This document shows positions 47,557 through 58,329 of a DNA stretch of 64,000 nucleotides, piece after piece. Under the pieces are notes generated by a model. The model saw only the letters and a list, made by a program, of their open reading frames with translations, did no database searches and had not been told where the DNA came from. Made by a program: the position numbers and the translations under genes. The DNA is from Oenanthe sinensis (taxonomy: Eukaryota > Streptophyta > Magnoliopsida > Apiales > Apiaceae): NCBI GenBank assembly GCA_028671895.1, contig CM053802.1, positions 13,461,631 through 13,525,630 on the forward strand. Reading direction: 5' to 3'. Each line of letters starts with the position of its first letter. The first letter of the stretch is position 1.

Positions 47557-49473
47557 TTATTGATGATGTAAATCACCCATTGATTTTAATGGCACATGAA
47601 GATTCCAGAGCATGATTTTGGAGCACCCCCCTGCTGGAATACCTTTCAGATCAGTTTCCCCTTCAAGAACCTCCTTCTCCACAAATTTTATCGAGTTCTG
47701 TAAACAAACAAACATTATAAAAATATTGCTCTATGCCAATGAAAATTAACTCTGTTTTCTTGTTTCGTAGCATACTGATACCTTTTTGTTCTTGGTCAGT
47801 CCGAGTATATATGGACAGAGATATAATTGTATTCCTATTTAAAGCTTAATTTGTAATCGAACATTTCAGCAATATTAAATTTTCCATTTCATATTACTAG
47901 TCTAATCATGCACATTAACTTATAAACATGTCATATTGTTTTTGTTTTTATATTGTAGTGAGAACATGTGATTTCAATAATTTTATAAGGCTTACTGATT
48001 AGTGAATAAAGAATACTATAAAATGATAATGACTTTATGGGTTATATTGTCTTGTTGAGGAGTTGGTTCACAAAGTTGGAGGTTGGCCAAACTTTTACCA
48101 AACATTGCTTCCTAAAGCAAATATAAGTTACAGAATCGAAGCCAGCAGATTTCTGAACTTTCCGCAACTCGTTAATTACCATATTATTATAAAGATACTT
48201 TACATTTTGTTTGATTTAATTTGCTTAATGAGATATAAATATGATTTTTTAATCTGTAGTATACCTGGGATGTGTCTTGAACAGAAGAAGGGCGACCCCA
48301 TCGCTCTGGATCCCAGAGGATTGAACTGTTGAACGCAAAGCTAGAAATGTGAAGTGGAGGTTTAGCATCTTCTTCTGTTGCATTATTATTATTCATCCTT
48401 CTCAAATGCCATCCTATAACTTCAGCAGAGTTACATACAGGTCCTTCAAGTGTCACCCTTTTCCTATTAGCTGATACAAGTGCCATTGGCCATGTTCCGA
48501 AAACCCTGCATTGCACAAATTATATTAACATAATAATTACAAAATAATGTGCTTCACCATGTGCCACTTAAATGGTAGTTGACTTGTGGTTAAGAATTTT
48601 ACCATCTGTGAGCTGAAACATTCCCAAAAAAATATTATTTTTTGCTTTTTACTTTTTGCGAGGGTGGTGAAATTTTGGAATATGCGTGTACACCTTCATA
48701 CCTACTAGATTATAATGCAGGATGGGAATTTATAAAATTCAGAACATGCAATGAAATTTTATAATGAAAAGAAGACGTTTCTTGTGGCATATTTGCAAGA
48801 ATGAATTCAGAAAGAAAGTGAAGACATACTCAATTGTTCTGATCTCACTGAAGAAGCTGAGATCATAGACATTAGATAGACCAGCAAAATGGACAATGCC
48901 GCTCAGCTTATGGTGCTCCATGTGATTCAGCGCGATGTTCTTCTGATAATCCATTTCAGCTTCTAAATTATCGAAGTTCTCCGTGAACACTAAATGCCTA
49001 TACATAACACCAGTTTTCCTTAAAATCTCCGAAACTTGAGAAGAATCTGATTGTTGCTCCACAACAATCCACAACAGTGGTGGAGGTACCAACTTCAATG
49101 TATTTGCCAGCTTACTTAAAAGCAGTTCTCGAAGCTGATCCTTGGCACTTGTTGGCGTCACAATAATAATGAGTCTTTTAGGACTTGTATTACTCTCATC
49201 TTTTTCTCGGTCTTTTTTATCTGCCACTTCTTGAAAATGCATTGGCATGGCCACTTCCACTGGGGTTTGAGCAAAAGAACTTTCGTTGACATTCTGAACT
49301 GATGTTTCCACTGGTTGTGGTGAAACTTCTGAGGCCATACGAGAACTAGATAACACGAGCATTGAGGGCTTGCCCATTGGAGCAATGCCGGTGAAGAATC
49401 CCATGATAAAGCATAAGAAGAAATGAAAAATAGTTTTCTTCCATAGCTGGACTTTCTTTTTTGACTTTTCCAT
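47557..49473 (-). CDS. IRX9: IRX9-type glycosyltransferase family 43 protein
   Basis: Exons on the minus strand: 49473-48830, 48505-48265, 47697-47557; 341 aa, in frame. A short cytosolic KSKKKVQLWKK, one membrane anchor (about residues 13-30), a variable stem, then the GT43 domain: LIIIVTPTSAKDQL, NTLKLVPPPLLWIVVE, LRKTGVMYRHLVF, HHKLSGIVHFAGLSNVYDL, FGTWPMALVSANRKR, EGPVCNSAEVIGWHLR, SSFAFNSSILWDPERWGRPSS. IRX9 works in the Golgi with IRX10 and IRX14 on the xylan backbone of secondary walls. The usual acidic DxD motif is replaced by AGLSN, as in Arabidopsis IRX9, so a structural role is likely. IRX9 versus IRX9-like was not settled by alignment, but SKKKVQLWKK favours IRX9. Confidence 0.9.
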
Positions 49474-49479
49474 GGAAAA

Positions 49480-50473
49480 TTACGACTGCAGACAGAAAAA
49501 CAACAACTACAAACTGAGGTATATCCTATAAGCGAGTTCTACGTAGTACTATTCGATTAAGATAAATTAAAAAGATGAGATGTATTATATAATTACTATA
49601 TGTTTGTTAAAAAGAATGGTCGTAACCAACTAATTTATAATGTGGCAAAAGAGAAGGGAGATTGCTTGAACAAGTCATAACTTATATTCAAAGGAAAATT
49701 ATTGTAATCAATCAAGCAGAAGAGTTGGAGTTGCTGTCTGCACCAGATAGTTGTTGAGATTCATACTTGTAACCTAAAGTTTAAACCAAAAATATTAACA
49801 AGTTGGTGCATATTCAAAAACTGTTCTCTAAGAAGGACCTCAACCAACAGAAGGACCAGGTCCGAATTTGTATAATGTATTATGCAAGTAGCCCTGCTGC
49901 ATCTGTACACCACATGTTCTGCATTTTTTAAATCTACTTTGGCATATAATACATTTTTTTAATTCTACTTTGTCTTAGAATACATTTAAAATAAAACGGG
50001 TATGTCTCTATATAACACATTTTTAAAAACTTGTGCAAAAAATTATTCGATCATCCACTCCATTTTACCTATGGAATTTGGATTCTCTGGGAATCTGTAT
50101 TATCTGTTTCAGTTAAAACACATAAGATGCATATCATTTGATAAAAATGTATTGATGATATAATATGTTCTAGTTAATCCCATTTTTAAATTCTTTAAAA
50201 TAAGGTGAGTTTAAAATGGAACGAAATCACCTCATAATAATTAGACTTTTGTATTTAACGATCCACTCAACGGAAAAATAATAAATTCATGAGGGTGTTG
50301 TTGATGATATAATAAAATACTATTAAAATATGGTTTTTAACACCTAACTGTAAAAATCTACATTTTTTAGATACATATTTTTTTAAAATATGATACAGTA
50401 ATTCATGTATCTAGAAAATATAGATTGTGTTTTACGATTAGGTATTACGACCTCAAATCTTTTATATATATAT

Positions 50474-50516
<43 letters not shown>

Positions 50517-50727
50517 CATAATACGCCCATGAACGTTGATACTGTGTTATCATCTTCTTTCAATAAAATGCATGTTAAAAATATGTATGTTATATAATAA
50601 TTTAATTATTTTTTTAACAATAATAATGTTACATTCATTTAGAGGTGAGCGGATAAAATTGTTGAGATTGACAAAATCGTTTTAACATTGAACCAGAAGT
50701 GAAATCGAGAAATTTATGGGCCGGTTT
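49480..50727. other. IRX9-like promoter region and intergenic DNA
   Basis: The first several hundred bases should hold the IRX9-like promoter. A long (TA)n run occupies about 50463-50513. No gene is supported. Confidence 0.5.
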
Positions 50728-51633
50728 GAGCAACTCCAAGAGATACTTAAGTCCCTGTTCATAAAAAAATATTATTATATGGGCTCTTAATCATTTAAGA
50801 TACAAAAAAACTAAGCAGCTTAAACAATCTTCCCTAATATTCAATCTTAATATATATTTTATACTTTTCTAATAATGTTAAGAGATATATTAAGATATTG
50901 CTTAAATTAAAATATTTTATAAGAATATGATATATTTTCATTATTAAGAGATATTATACTTATTGACCAAGTTTTGTAATCTATATATATTGAATTATTA
51001 TGAATGAGAAAAATGAGAGATTGAGAATTTTATCATGGCATCAGAGCCAAGATAGATTATTTGCAAGATTAGGTGAGTTGAAGGAGGGAAGAAGTGAGGG
51101 AGAGTGAAAAAAGAGATATTCGTGAGAGATCGTGAGTATGAGAATGACCAACAAGAGTTTGTGGGTTGATTTTCAAAAAAATGTGCGAGAGGTCGTGAAT
51201 GTGAAGAAAAAATTGTGAGCGTTCGTAGTTGTGATAATAAATAAGGAGATCACATGAATGACTTAGTGACAGACGATAAAAGTGGTAATGATGAAGAAGA
51301 CGATAAAGAAGATGATGAAAGTTCGAAAAATTGAAATTTTTTTCATGCAAGTTGGGCATTCGAAATCTTTCCCGCTCCAACTTGAGAGAGGGTGTTAAGA
51401 GATATATTAAAATATTAATAAAATTAAAATATTTTATAAAAATATAATATATTTATATTATTAAGAGATATTATATTTATTGACCAAGTATGGCCAAGTA
51501 GTCATAAAGTGCTCTGGTTTTTAAAGCTCTCAGCCGTTTAGAGAAAAAGTAGGAGGCTGTTGGAGAATGTTAACGTCTCATTTTCTCTAAACTTGAGCCA
51601 AGGATTCAGTGGGAGCATCTCTTGGAGTTGCTC
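50728..51633. mobile_element. MITE with a TRIM nested inside it
   Basis: The left end GAGCAACTCCAAGAGATACT and the inverted right end GAGCAACTCCAAGAGATGCT match at 19 of 20 positions. Removing the TRIM (50876-51488) leaves about 290 bp, a normal MITE size. The target duplication is not clear (ttt versus taa). The right end stops 29 bases before the PPR start codon at 51663. Confidence 0.8.
50876..51488 (+). mobile_element. TRIM (miniature LTR retrotransposon)
   Basis: A 160-bp left LTR (50876-51035) starts TGTTAAGAGATATATTA and ends TATCA. Next to it is TGGCATCAGAGCC, one base off the standard initiator-Met tRNA primer site TGGTATCAGAGCC. The interior of about 357 bp ends in the purine tract TGAGAGAGGG, then a second LTR start at 51393 that breaks off after about 96 bp at 'attgaccaag'. 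No protein domain is encoded. Confidence 0.88.
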
Positions 51634-51662
51634 TAACTACCAACAGCTTGCTTGTCCTAAAC

Positions 51663-53966
51663 ATGTTAAGAACATTACAAAATAAACTGCACTCTTCTTC
51701 TACTTATAACAATATTAATAATATCGAACATATCATTAAACCAACTACAACAATTACCTCAAATTTCCAAACTGAAAGCTCAGGCAATGACTACATTAGT
51801 TCTTTGTGCAAACAAAAACATTATAGTAAAGCTCTTGAAGCTTTTCATTTCCTACACAACAACACTAATTTTTCACTTAAACCCGCTACTTATGCCCATC
51901 TTTTCTCTGCTTGTTCTTATCTTAAATCTATTCAACAAGCTAAAACAGTACATGACCATCTTTTGGTGTCTAGTTGTAAGCAAGATATTGTTCTTCAGAA
52001 TCACATTCTTAATATGTATGGAAAATGCGGGTCGTTGAGTGATGCTGTTAAGGTATTTGACCAAATGCCTGAGAGAAATGTTGTTTCTTGGACTTCACTC
52101 ATTGCTGGGTTCTCGCAGAATGGGCGAGGGGTTGAGGCTATAAGATTGTACATTGATATGCAACGTTCTGGGGTTATGCCGGATCAGTTTACGTTTGGGA
52201 GCGTTGTAAGGGCTTGCGCGAATATGAGTGATGATGTTGAATTAGGGAGGCAGTTGCATGGTAATTTTATTAAATCGGAATTTGGGGCTTGCCTTATTCC
52301 GTTGAATGCTTTGATTGCAATGTATAATAAGTATGGTCGAATTATGGATGCTTCGAATGTGTTTTCTCGTATTAAGACAAAGGACTTGATCTCGTGGAGT
52401 TCAATGATTTCGGGGTTTGCTCAACTGGGGTACGAGTTAGAAGCATTGTGTTTCTTCAAAGAAATGATTTCTTTGGGAGTTTACCAGCCTAATGAATTTA
52501 TATTTGGCAGCATTTTGAGTGCATGTGGAAGTCTCCTGCATCCACAATACGGAAGACAGATACATGGAATGAGTATAAAATTTGGGCTTGGGGGGAATCT
52601 TTTTGCAGGTTGTTCTCTCAGTGATATGTATGCTAAATGCGGTTTATTACATTGTGCACAAATAGCATTTTTTGAGATAGAAAGGCCTGATTTAGTGTCG
52701 TGGAATGCAATCATTGCTGGGTTTGCATATGGTGGTTATGCCAATGATGCCATATCATTCTTCTCTCGAATGAGACATCTGGGATTCATGCCAGATAATA
52801 TCACGATTCGGTCATTACTTTGTGCTTTCACAAACCCTTGTACTCTAAACCAAGGCAAGCAAGTTCACTCTTACATTGTAAAGAGGGGTTTGAGTTCAGA
52901 TGTTACAGTCAGCAACACCATACTTTCAATGTATGCAAAATGCCTAAACCTCTGTGATGCATTTGGTATGTTTAATGAGATAAAAAGCAATGCAAATTTA
53001 GTTTCTTGGAATGCTATTCTAACTGTATGCATGCAGCATAAGCAGGCAGCCGAGGTTTTTAAATTGTTAAAGATGTTGCTATCATCTCAGAATAAGCCTG
53101 ATCACATTACATTAGCCATTGTACTAGGTGCTTGTGGAGAAGTATCCTCTTCAGAAATGGGAGATCAAATCCATTGCTATGCAACAAAAACTGCGAACAA
53201 GATGGATACCTTTGTGGCAAATGGACTGATTGACATGTATACAAAGTGTGGATCCCTTGTAAGTGCTCGGAAGCTGTTTGATTGTATGAGAAATCCTGAT
53301 GTTATTTCATGGAGTAGTTTGATTGTAGGCTATGCTCAGTTTGGATATGGTGAGGAAGCACTTCATCTGTTTAGGGAAATGAAAAGTTCGGGAGTCGAAC
53401 CGAACCGAGTCACTTTCGTTGGAGTTTTAACTGCTTGCAGCCATGTCGGACTTCTGGAAGAAGGATGGGAGTTGTACAATTCCATGGAAATTGAACATGG
53501 TATTGTGCCTACAAAAGAGCATTGTTCGTGTGTGGTTGATTTGCTTGCCCGTGCCGGTTGCATTAAAGAAGCAGAGGCTTTTATCAATCAAATGCCATTT
53601 GATCCTGATATTGTGGTGTGGAAGACTCTGCTAGCTGCCTGTAAGACTAATAATAATGTTGAGGTAGCAAAACGGGCTGCAGAAAGTATTCTTAGTATTG
53701 ATCCCTCCAATTCTGCAGCTCATGTGCTACTTTGCAGCATATATGCTTCTAGTGGTAATTGGAAAGATGTTGCACGATTGAGGAGTTTAATGAAACAAAA
53801 CGGTGTCAAGAAAGTTCCAGGCCAGAGCTGGATTGAAGTCAAGGACAAGATGCATGTTTTTCTTGCTGAAGATTGTCTGCATTCCGAAAGGGACCATATA
53901 TATTCATTGCTAGATGACTTATGGTTGCAGATGTTAGATGCTGGTTTTGTTCCACTCCGGAAATAG
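51663..53966 (+). CDS. E-class PPR protein, orthologue of At3g53360
   Basis: Intronless, 767 aa from the ATG at 51663. An upstream non-ATG extension of the frame would translate the MITE end, so it is rejected. PLS-type repeats run from about residue 45 onward (NHILNMYGKCGSLSDAVKVF, PERNVVSWTSLIAGFSQNG, CSCVVDLLARAGCIKEAEAF). They are followed by E motifs (DPDIVVWKTLLAACKTNNNV, GQSWIEVKDKMHVFLAED) and a short tail without a DYW domain. The order and wording match Arabidopsis At3g53360, a predicted mitochondrial protein of nearly the same length. PLS-E proteins choose organelle C-to-U editing sites and recruit a DYW deaminase in trans. The editing target is not known from sequence. Confidence 0.92.
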   Translation: MLRTLQNKLHSSSTYNNINNIEHIIKPTTTITSNFQTESSGNDYISSLCKQKHYSKALEAFHFLHNNTNFSLKPATYAHLFSACSYLKSIQQAKTVHDHLLVSSCKQDIVLQNHILNMYGKCGSLSDAVKVFDQMPERNVVSWTSLIAGFSQNGRGVEAIRLYIDMQRSGVMPDQFTFGSVVRACANMSDDVELGRQLHGNFIKSEFGACLIPLNALIAMYNKYGRIMDASNVFSRIKTKDLISWSSMISGFAQLGYELEALCFFKEMISLGVYQPNEFIFGSILSACGSLLHPQYGRQIHGMSIKFGLGGNLFAGCSLSDMYAKCGLLHCAQIAFFEIERPDLVSWNAIIAGFAYGGYANDAISFFSRMRHLGFMPDNITIRSLLCAFTNPCTLNQGKQVHSYIVKRGLSSDVTVSNTILSMYAKCLNLCDAFGMFNEIKSNANLVSWNAILTVCMQHKQAAEVFKLLKMLLSSQNKPDHITLAIVLGACGEVSSSEMGDQIHCYATKTANKMDTFVANGLIDMYTKCGSLVSARKLFDCMRNPDVISWSSLIVGYAQFGYGEEALHLFREMKSSGVEPNRVTFVGVLTACSHVGLLEEGWELYNSMEIEHGIVPTKEHCSCVVDLLARAGCIKEAEAFINQMPFDPDIVVWKTLLAACKTNNNVEVAKRAAESILSIDPSNSAAHVLLCSIYASSGNWKDVARLRSLMKQNGVKKVPGQSWIEVKDKMHVFLAEDCLHSERDHIYSLLDDLWLQMLDAGFVPLRK

Positions 53967-53969
53967 GCA

Positions 53970-54400
53970 GGCTCTTTGGAGGTCAATCTACATTTTGAAT
54001 CTTTGGTGAAACCAGACATGCTGCAGAACTTTATTTAAATCTGGCCGTGCTTGTTTGCCAAGCTGTCTGCATTCAATGGTATGTTTTTTCCCGTTTTTTC
54101 ACCCATGTCAATGTATTATGTTATCTGCTACGGTATTTTTATTAAAATGTATCGAATAGGAACGCAAATTAATTGAGAGTCTATTATTTACACTGTACTT
54201 CCCCCTGTCAAGGCAATCATAATATATTACTAATTCAACTTCAATGTTGGTGTCAATATTAAGTTCACTTTGTTGGATGTATAAAGGTACAAATTGCACA
54301 AGACTGAAACTAGAAAATGGCCTTATGTGATAAATGTCCGTCTCACATTTATCTATGAAGTACTTTGCAGGACTTTGGTTCTTCATGTCATACATAGATG
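53970..54400. other. PPR gene 3' flank
   Basis: Probable 3' UTR and spacer; no gene is seen. Confidence 0.5.
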
Positions 54401-54408
54401 GTAGATGC

Positions 54409-54733
54409 TAGGGGTGGCAATTTCGGGTAACGGGTCAGGTTTGCTGTACCCGGTCCAGTTTTTGGTCAACCCGACCCCGACCCGAAACGGGTTGAAAAAT
54501 CTCAACCCGAACCCGACCTGTTATGTACATGGTCAACCCGAAAATGACCCATTTCGACCCGAAAATTATTAAAAATTAATTATTTTATTGTTATTTTATT
54601 GTTTTTATTTATAATTCATTAAATAATATATAATAGTAACTTTATGAGATGATATTTGAATATAATTATTTAAATAATATGTAAATATATCACAAATTTA
54701 TATTTTTTATAATATAAATTGACATAGATATAT

Positions 54734-54784
<51 letters not shown>

Positions 54785-54932
54785 GGGTCGGGGTCGGGTA
54801 CTTTGGGTCAACCCGAACCCGACCCGGTAAAAATTTACCTAACCCGAACCCGACCCGAAACGCAAAAACCCCGACCCTAATTCGTATTTTTCCGTGTCGG
54901 GTTTCGGGTCATGTCGGATTTTGCCACCCCTA
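54409..54932. mobile_element. hAT-like non-autonomous element
   Basis: Ends TAGGGGTGGCAA (left) and TTGCCACCCCTA (right) are perfect inverted repeats, extended inward by GGGT/ACCC-rich text ('aacccgacccgaaac', 'tttcgggtaacgggtc'). Flanking 8-mers GTAGATGC (54401-54408) and GTTGATGT (54933-54940) agree at 6 of 8 sites, fitting an old 8-bp hAT duplication. The core holds a long (TA)n run at about 54737-54778. Confidence 0.85.
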
Positions 54933-54940
54933 GTTGATGT

Positions 54941-57027
54941 ACCCATGGTTCTTTTTTTTGCACAAGTGAGATAGTATCTCCTTGTTATCTTTTGTTATGC
55001 ATTTGTATTCTAAATGGTAATTGCATCTGGTCAGACAGTTTAGTTTAGGCTTCCTTCACTCTTTCTTTTAGTAAAATATATCTTTCATCACTGTTGAACA
55101 AATTTAAGTGAACATAATCTATGAGAAGGAATCTAGAAGTCCAGGTCTTTTTATTAGATAATTTCCTGTTGTGCATCAAGTAGGTAGCTTCCATATGGAT
55201 ATCCGTTTCACAGATGATATGGTTCAGATGACTTTCTTTGACTGGTAATCAACTTTGGTATATATCACGTAATCACGTTGCCCACTTCTCATAAACCCTT
55301 TGTTCACTCTCTTGCTGTTTTTAACTGACCTATATGCTTCTTAATATTCTTTAATGGAGGGGGAATAACAATAGTGTTTACAAAATTTCATGTATTGTGA
55401 ATCTAATAGTGAAGGCAATTATGTAGCTTCACAGATTTATTGGACGACAACTCAAAAGGAACCTGAGATCTACAAACCTGTTGTTCATAGATCTTCCTTG
55501 AACGGGTATGAGGGAGCCCTTGCTGCCAACCTAGGCATGGGACTGAGAATGAATCTAGTCAGTGAGGACAAGCCAGGGAGAATGTCAATGTGCTGTTGTC
55601 GTGCAAATTCAAACTTGCAAGTCTTCCGGTGTGAATTTTACATCTGCAAAGGCCAGCGTGAGAGAAATTGGAAACCGGAAGAGGGATTGACCATGTAAGC
55701 AAAAGTGCGAATTTATTCCAGATCCACCAGCCATTCCGAGTTTAGAAATCAGTTCTGTGAGCTGCTGATTAGGATACAAGAGGTTTGAATTTACATCTGC
55801 TGCAACTCGCATGATATCACAGCTTGCTAATTGTTTTTATCATTCTCAACAAGGTGAGAATGATAATTGTAGTTTTGTGGTAGTTAACGGTACAACACTT
55901 GAGTTCCTAGCTTGGCTCATTTTTGAAAAGATCGTAATGAGCAATGACAATTCAAGCACACTTGTTATTTGCAACTGCTTTTTTTTTTTATGCAACTTTT
56001 TTTTCCTTTTACAGTGTAGAAATCACCTGGTTAATATTTCAACATGCGACCGTCCAATGAATTAAATTGATAACAGCTACCAAGCTGGCCTTCTGCTTAT
56101 CCAAGCACAAATCCACAGCATTGAAGAGATTAAAATGGTAACAGCTGAGCTGATCTTCTGCTAATCAGAACTTTTGTTCATTTTTCAAAAATTTTGGGAG
56201 GAACATTTTAAATTTTAAATTTAGTGAATAGCTTCATACATGATCATGATAATGATGAATATTCATGTACATTACATATATGTTGTTGATGTTGCAAGGA
56301 CAATCTTTTCTTAAACATGTTCAGCCCTTGTTATAAGCAATTACTCTCCTCATGTATTAAAAAATCATATATAAATTGAGCTGCCAAGGAAAGAAAAGTG
56401 AATTTGCATGTTAACATAAGAGTAATAAACATTATGGTCATTTTTTTCCTGAGATAGACGGTACTTCCGCTATAATCTGTTTAACCCTTCATTACTGGGC
56501 CCTTTTACACAAAACCACAAAGAATAAACCATAAAATGAAACAATATCTTAATTCGTAACTAAAGATACATCACCTAGCAGTTTGTCACTGGGGCTGTAG
56601 CTAGGGAGCTTCATTATGGCCGTCTGAAAGAGAGATCCTTTTTTTACCTATATGCAATCTTTACTAGGAACTAGTTTCGACCATATTTCTATTCACAATC
56701 TTCAATGCATATGGCATAGAGTTCAACAGTAGTCTGTAAGCAACCGTTTTAATGGGATGAAGCAAGAATAAAACCTAATAATCAAACTAGCAACTATCAC
56801 ACTGAACAAAATAATACAGTACTTGAAAAGATCAAGAAGTAATCATATTGGTCCTAATAAAACTTCATTCATAATAGTCCACCATAAACCACCCATCACA
56901 ATTGTCAAACGAAACAAAGCTAGCAAATGTTCAGAAATAAACTGGAAGGACAAACGAAACAAAGCAAATGTTCAGTAATCATTGGTATGACAAACCAACT
57001 GAACTCATTTTGGAACTGAAACAAACT
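54941..57027. other. Intergenic DNA between the PPR and polyubiquitin genes
   Basis: A 102-codon plus-strand frame at 55390-55698 has no recognised family and an unbiased composition, so it is not called. The polyubiquitin 3' UTR lies just left of 57027. Confidence 0.5.
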
Positions 57028-57717
57028 TTAGAAACCACCACGGAGACGTAGAACGAGATGAAGGGTGGACTCCTTCTGAACGTTGTAGTCTGCCAGTGTG
57101 CGGCCATCCTCGAGCTGCTTTCCAGCAAAAATAAGCCTCTGCTGGTCTGGTGGGATGCCTTCTTTGTCCTGAATCTTTGCTTTCACATTATCAATGGTGT
57201 CTGAGCTCTCAACTTCTAGAGTGATGGTCTTTCCTGTCAGAGTTTTCACAAAGATCTGCATTCCACCACGGAGACGCAGAACCAAATGAAGTGTGGATTC
57301 CTTCTGGATATTATAGTCAGCGAGGGTACGACCGTCTTCAAGTTGTTTGCCAGCGAAAATGAGCCTCTGCTGGTCTGGTGGGATGCCCTCCTTGTCCTGG
57401 ATCTTAGCTTTGACATTATCAATAGTATCAGAGCTTTCAACCTCCAGAGTAATAGTCTTGCCAGTCAGGGTCTTGACAAAGATTTGCATTCCACCACGTA
57501 GACGCAGAACCAAATGAAGGGTGGATTCCTTTTGAATGTTGTAATCGGCCAAGGTACGGCCATCCTCAAGCTGTTTACCAGCAAAGATGAGCCTCTGCTG
57601 ATCTGGAGGGATACCTTCCTTGTCTTGAATCTTGGCTTTGACATTGTCAATGGTGTCAGAGCTTTCTACCTCAAGGGTGATTGTCTTTCCGGTGAGAGTT
57701 TTCACAAAGATCTGCAT
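57028..57717 (-). CDS. Polyubiquitin, three head-to-tail ubiquitin units plus one Phe
   Basis: 229 aa = 3 x 76 + 1. Each unit begins MQIFVKTLTG and ends LRLRGG, and the last carries an extra F that blocks conjugation until removed. All units have the plant form (S19, D24, S57). The third unit has NVQKE instead of NIQKE. Ubiquitin C-terminal hydrolases split the precursor into monomers for protein tagging in cytosol and nucleus. The three units differ at many silent sites, so they are not newly amplified. The ATG follows directly on the acceptor of a leader intron, the standard plant UBQ10/UBQ11/UBQ14 arrangement. Unit count alone resembles UBQ11. Confidence 0.99.
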   Translation of the reverse strand: MQIFVKTLTGKTITLEVESSDTIDNVKAKIQDKEGIPPDQQRLIFAGKQLEDGRTLADYNIQKESTLHLVLRLRGGMQIFVKTLTGKTITLEVESSDTIDNVKAKIQDKEGIPPDQQRLIFAGKQLEDGRTLADYNIQKESTLHLVLRLRGGMQIFVKTLTGKTITLEVESSDTIDNVKAKIQDKEGIPPDQQRLIFAGKQLEDGRTLADYNVQKESTLHLVLRLRGGF

Positions 57718-58048
57718 CTGTTATCCAATGCAAAAAAGCCAAGTTTAAAACAATTATTCGACTAAACAATTTCATAGCACTTTGAATAATATCAACTACA
57801 CTAATCCTACCAATTGGATCGGACGTCCATTTTTATCATAAATTCAAGGGTATACAACAAGAAATAGCACACCGGTTAAATATTTCTTATAACAACGTCT
57901 ACCAGTAACAAATAACACAGTAAATTCAATCACAAGTCAATGACTGGTCATAGACACTCTAAACGCGCCAATTCGCTAAAGAGTATAATAAACATATGAT
58001 CGATCTTAAACAACCAAAATTTAACGTGTTAAGATTGAGGTTTCGTAC
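57718..58048 (-). other. Polyubiquitin 5' UTR intron
   Basis: Minus-strand donor ATCTCAAG|GTACGAAA and acceptor GGATAACAG|ATG enclose 331 AT-rich bases. Leader introns of this kind raise expression of plant ubiquitin genes. Confidence 0.9.
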
Positions 58049-58163
58049 CTTGAGATATTGGAGATTGAATGGAAGATAGCTATAAAATTGTGTATGTATA
58101 GGCTAGGGCTTTTTGCCAAGAGAACGAGATAATGATATGAGATATTAGGGGTAATGGGTATTG

Positions 58164-58171
58164 TATTTATA
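58164..58171 (-). promoter_or_regulatory. TATA box of the polyubiquitin gene
   Basis: TATAAATA on the minus strand, about 115 bases upstream of the leader-intron donor, which would give a first exon of about 85 bases. Confidence 0.8.
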
Positions 58172-58189
58172 GCTGCCTTCACCGATACT

Positions 58190-58199
58190 AGAAGCTTCT
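58190..58199 (-). promoter_or_regulatory. Heat-shock element in the polyubiquitin promoter
   Basis: AGAAGCTTCT is a perfect nGAAnnTTCn pair about 20 bases upstream of the TATA box. A nearby CTTCTTC adds a possible third unit. It suggests induction by heat-shock factors, as known for polyubiquitin genes. Confidence 0.6.
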
Positions 58200-58329
58200 A
58201 TACACTTCTTCTACCCAGTAATTTGTTGCCACGTGGGATTTCCTGGCCCACGAGTCTTAGCCGCCTTGTGTTTCGTTTCTTTGGGATGCTTGCTGGTCTG
58301 TTTAGGTTGGCCGCCTTGAGATGTTTTAC

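Noticed and set aside
51609..51662. N-terminal extension of the PPR frame starting before 51663
   Set aside because: It has no ATG and translates the MITE terminal repeat; the ATG at 51663 fits the family's usual length.
55390..55698. 102-codon plus-strand ORF
   Set aside because: No family recognised, no splice or promoter context, composition not clearly coding.
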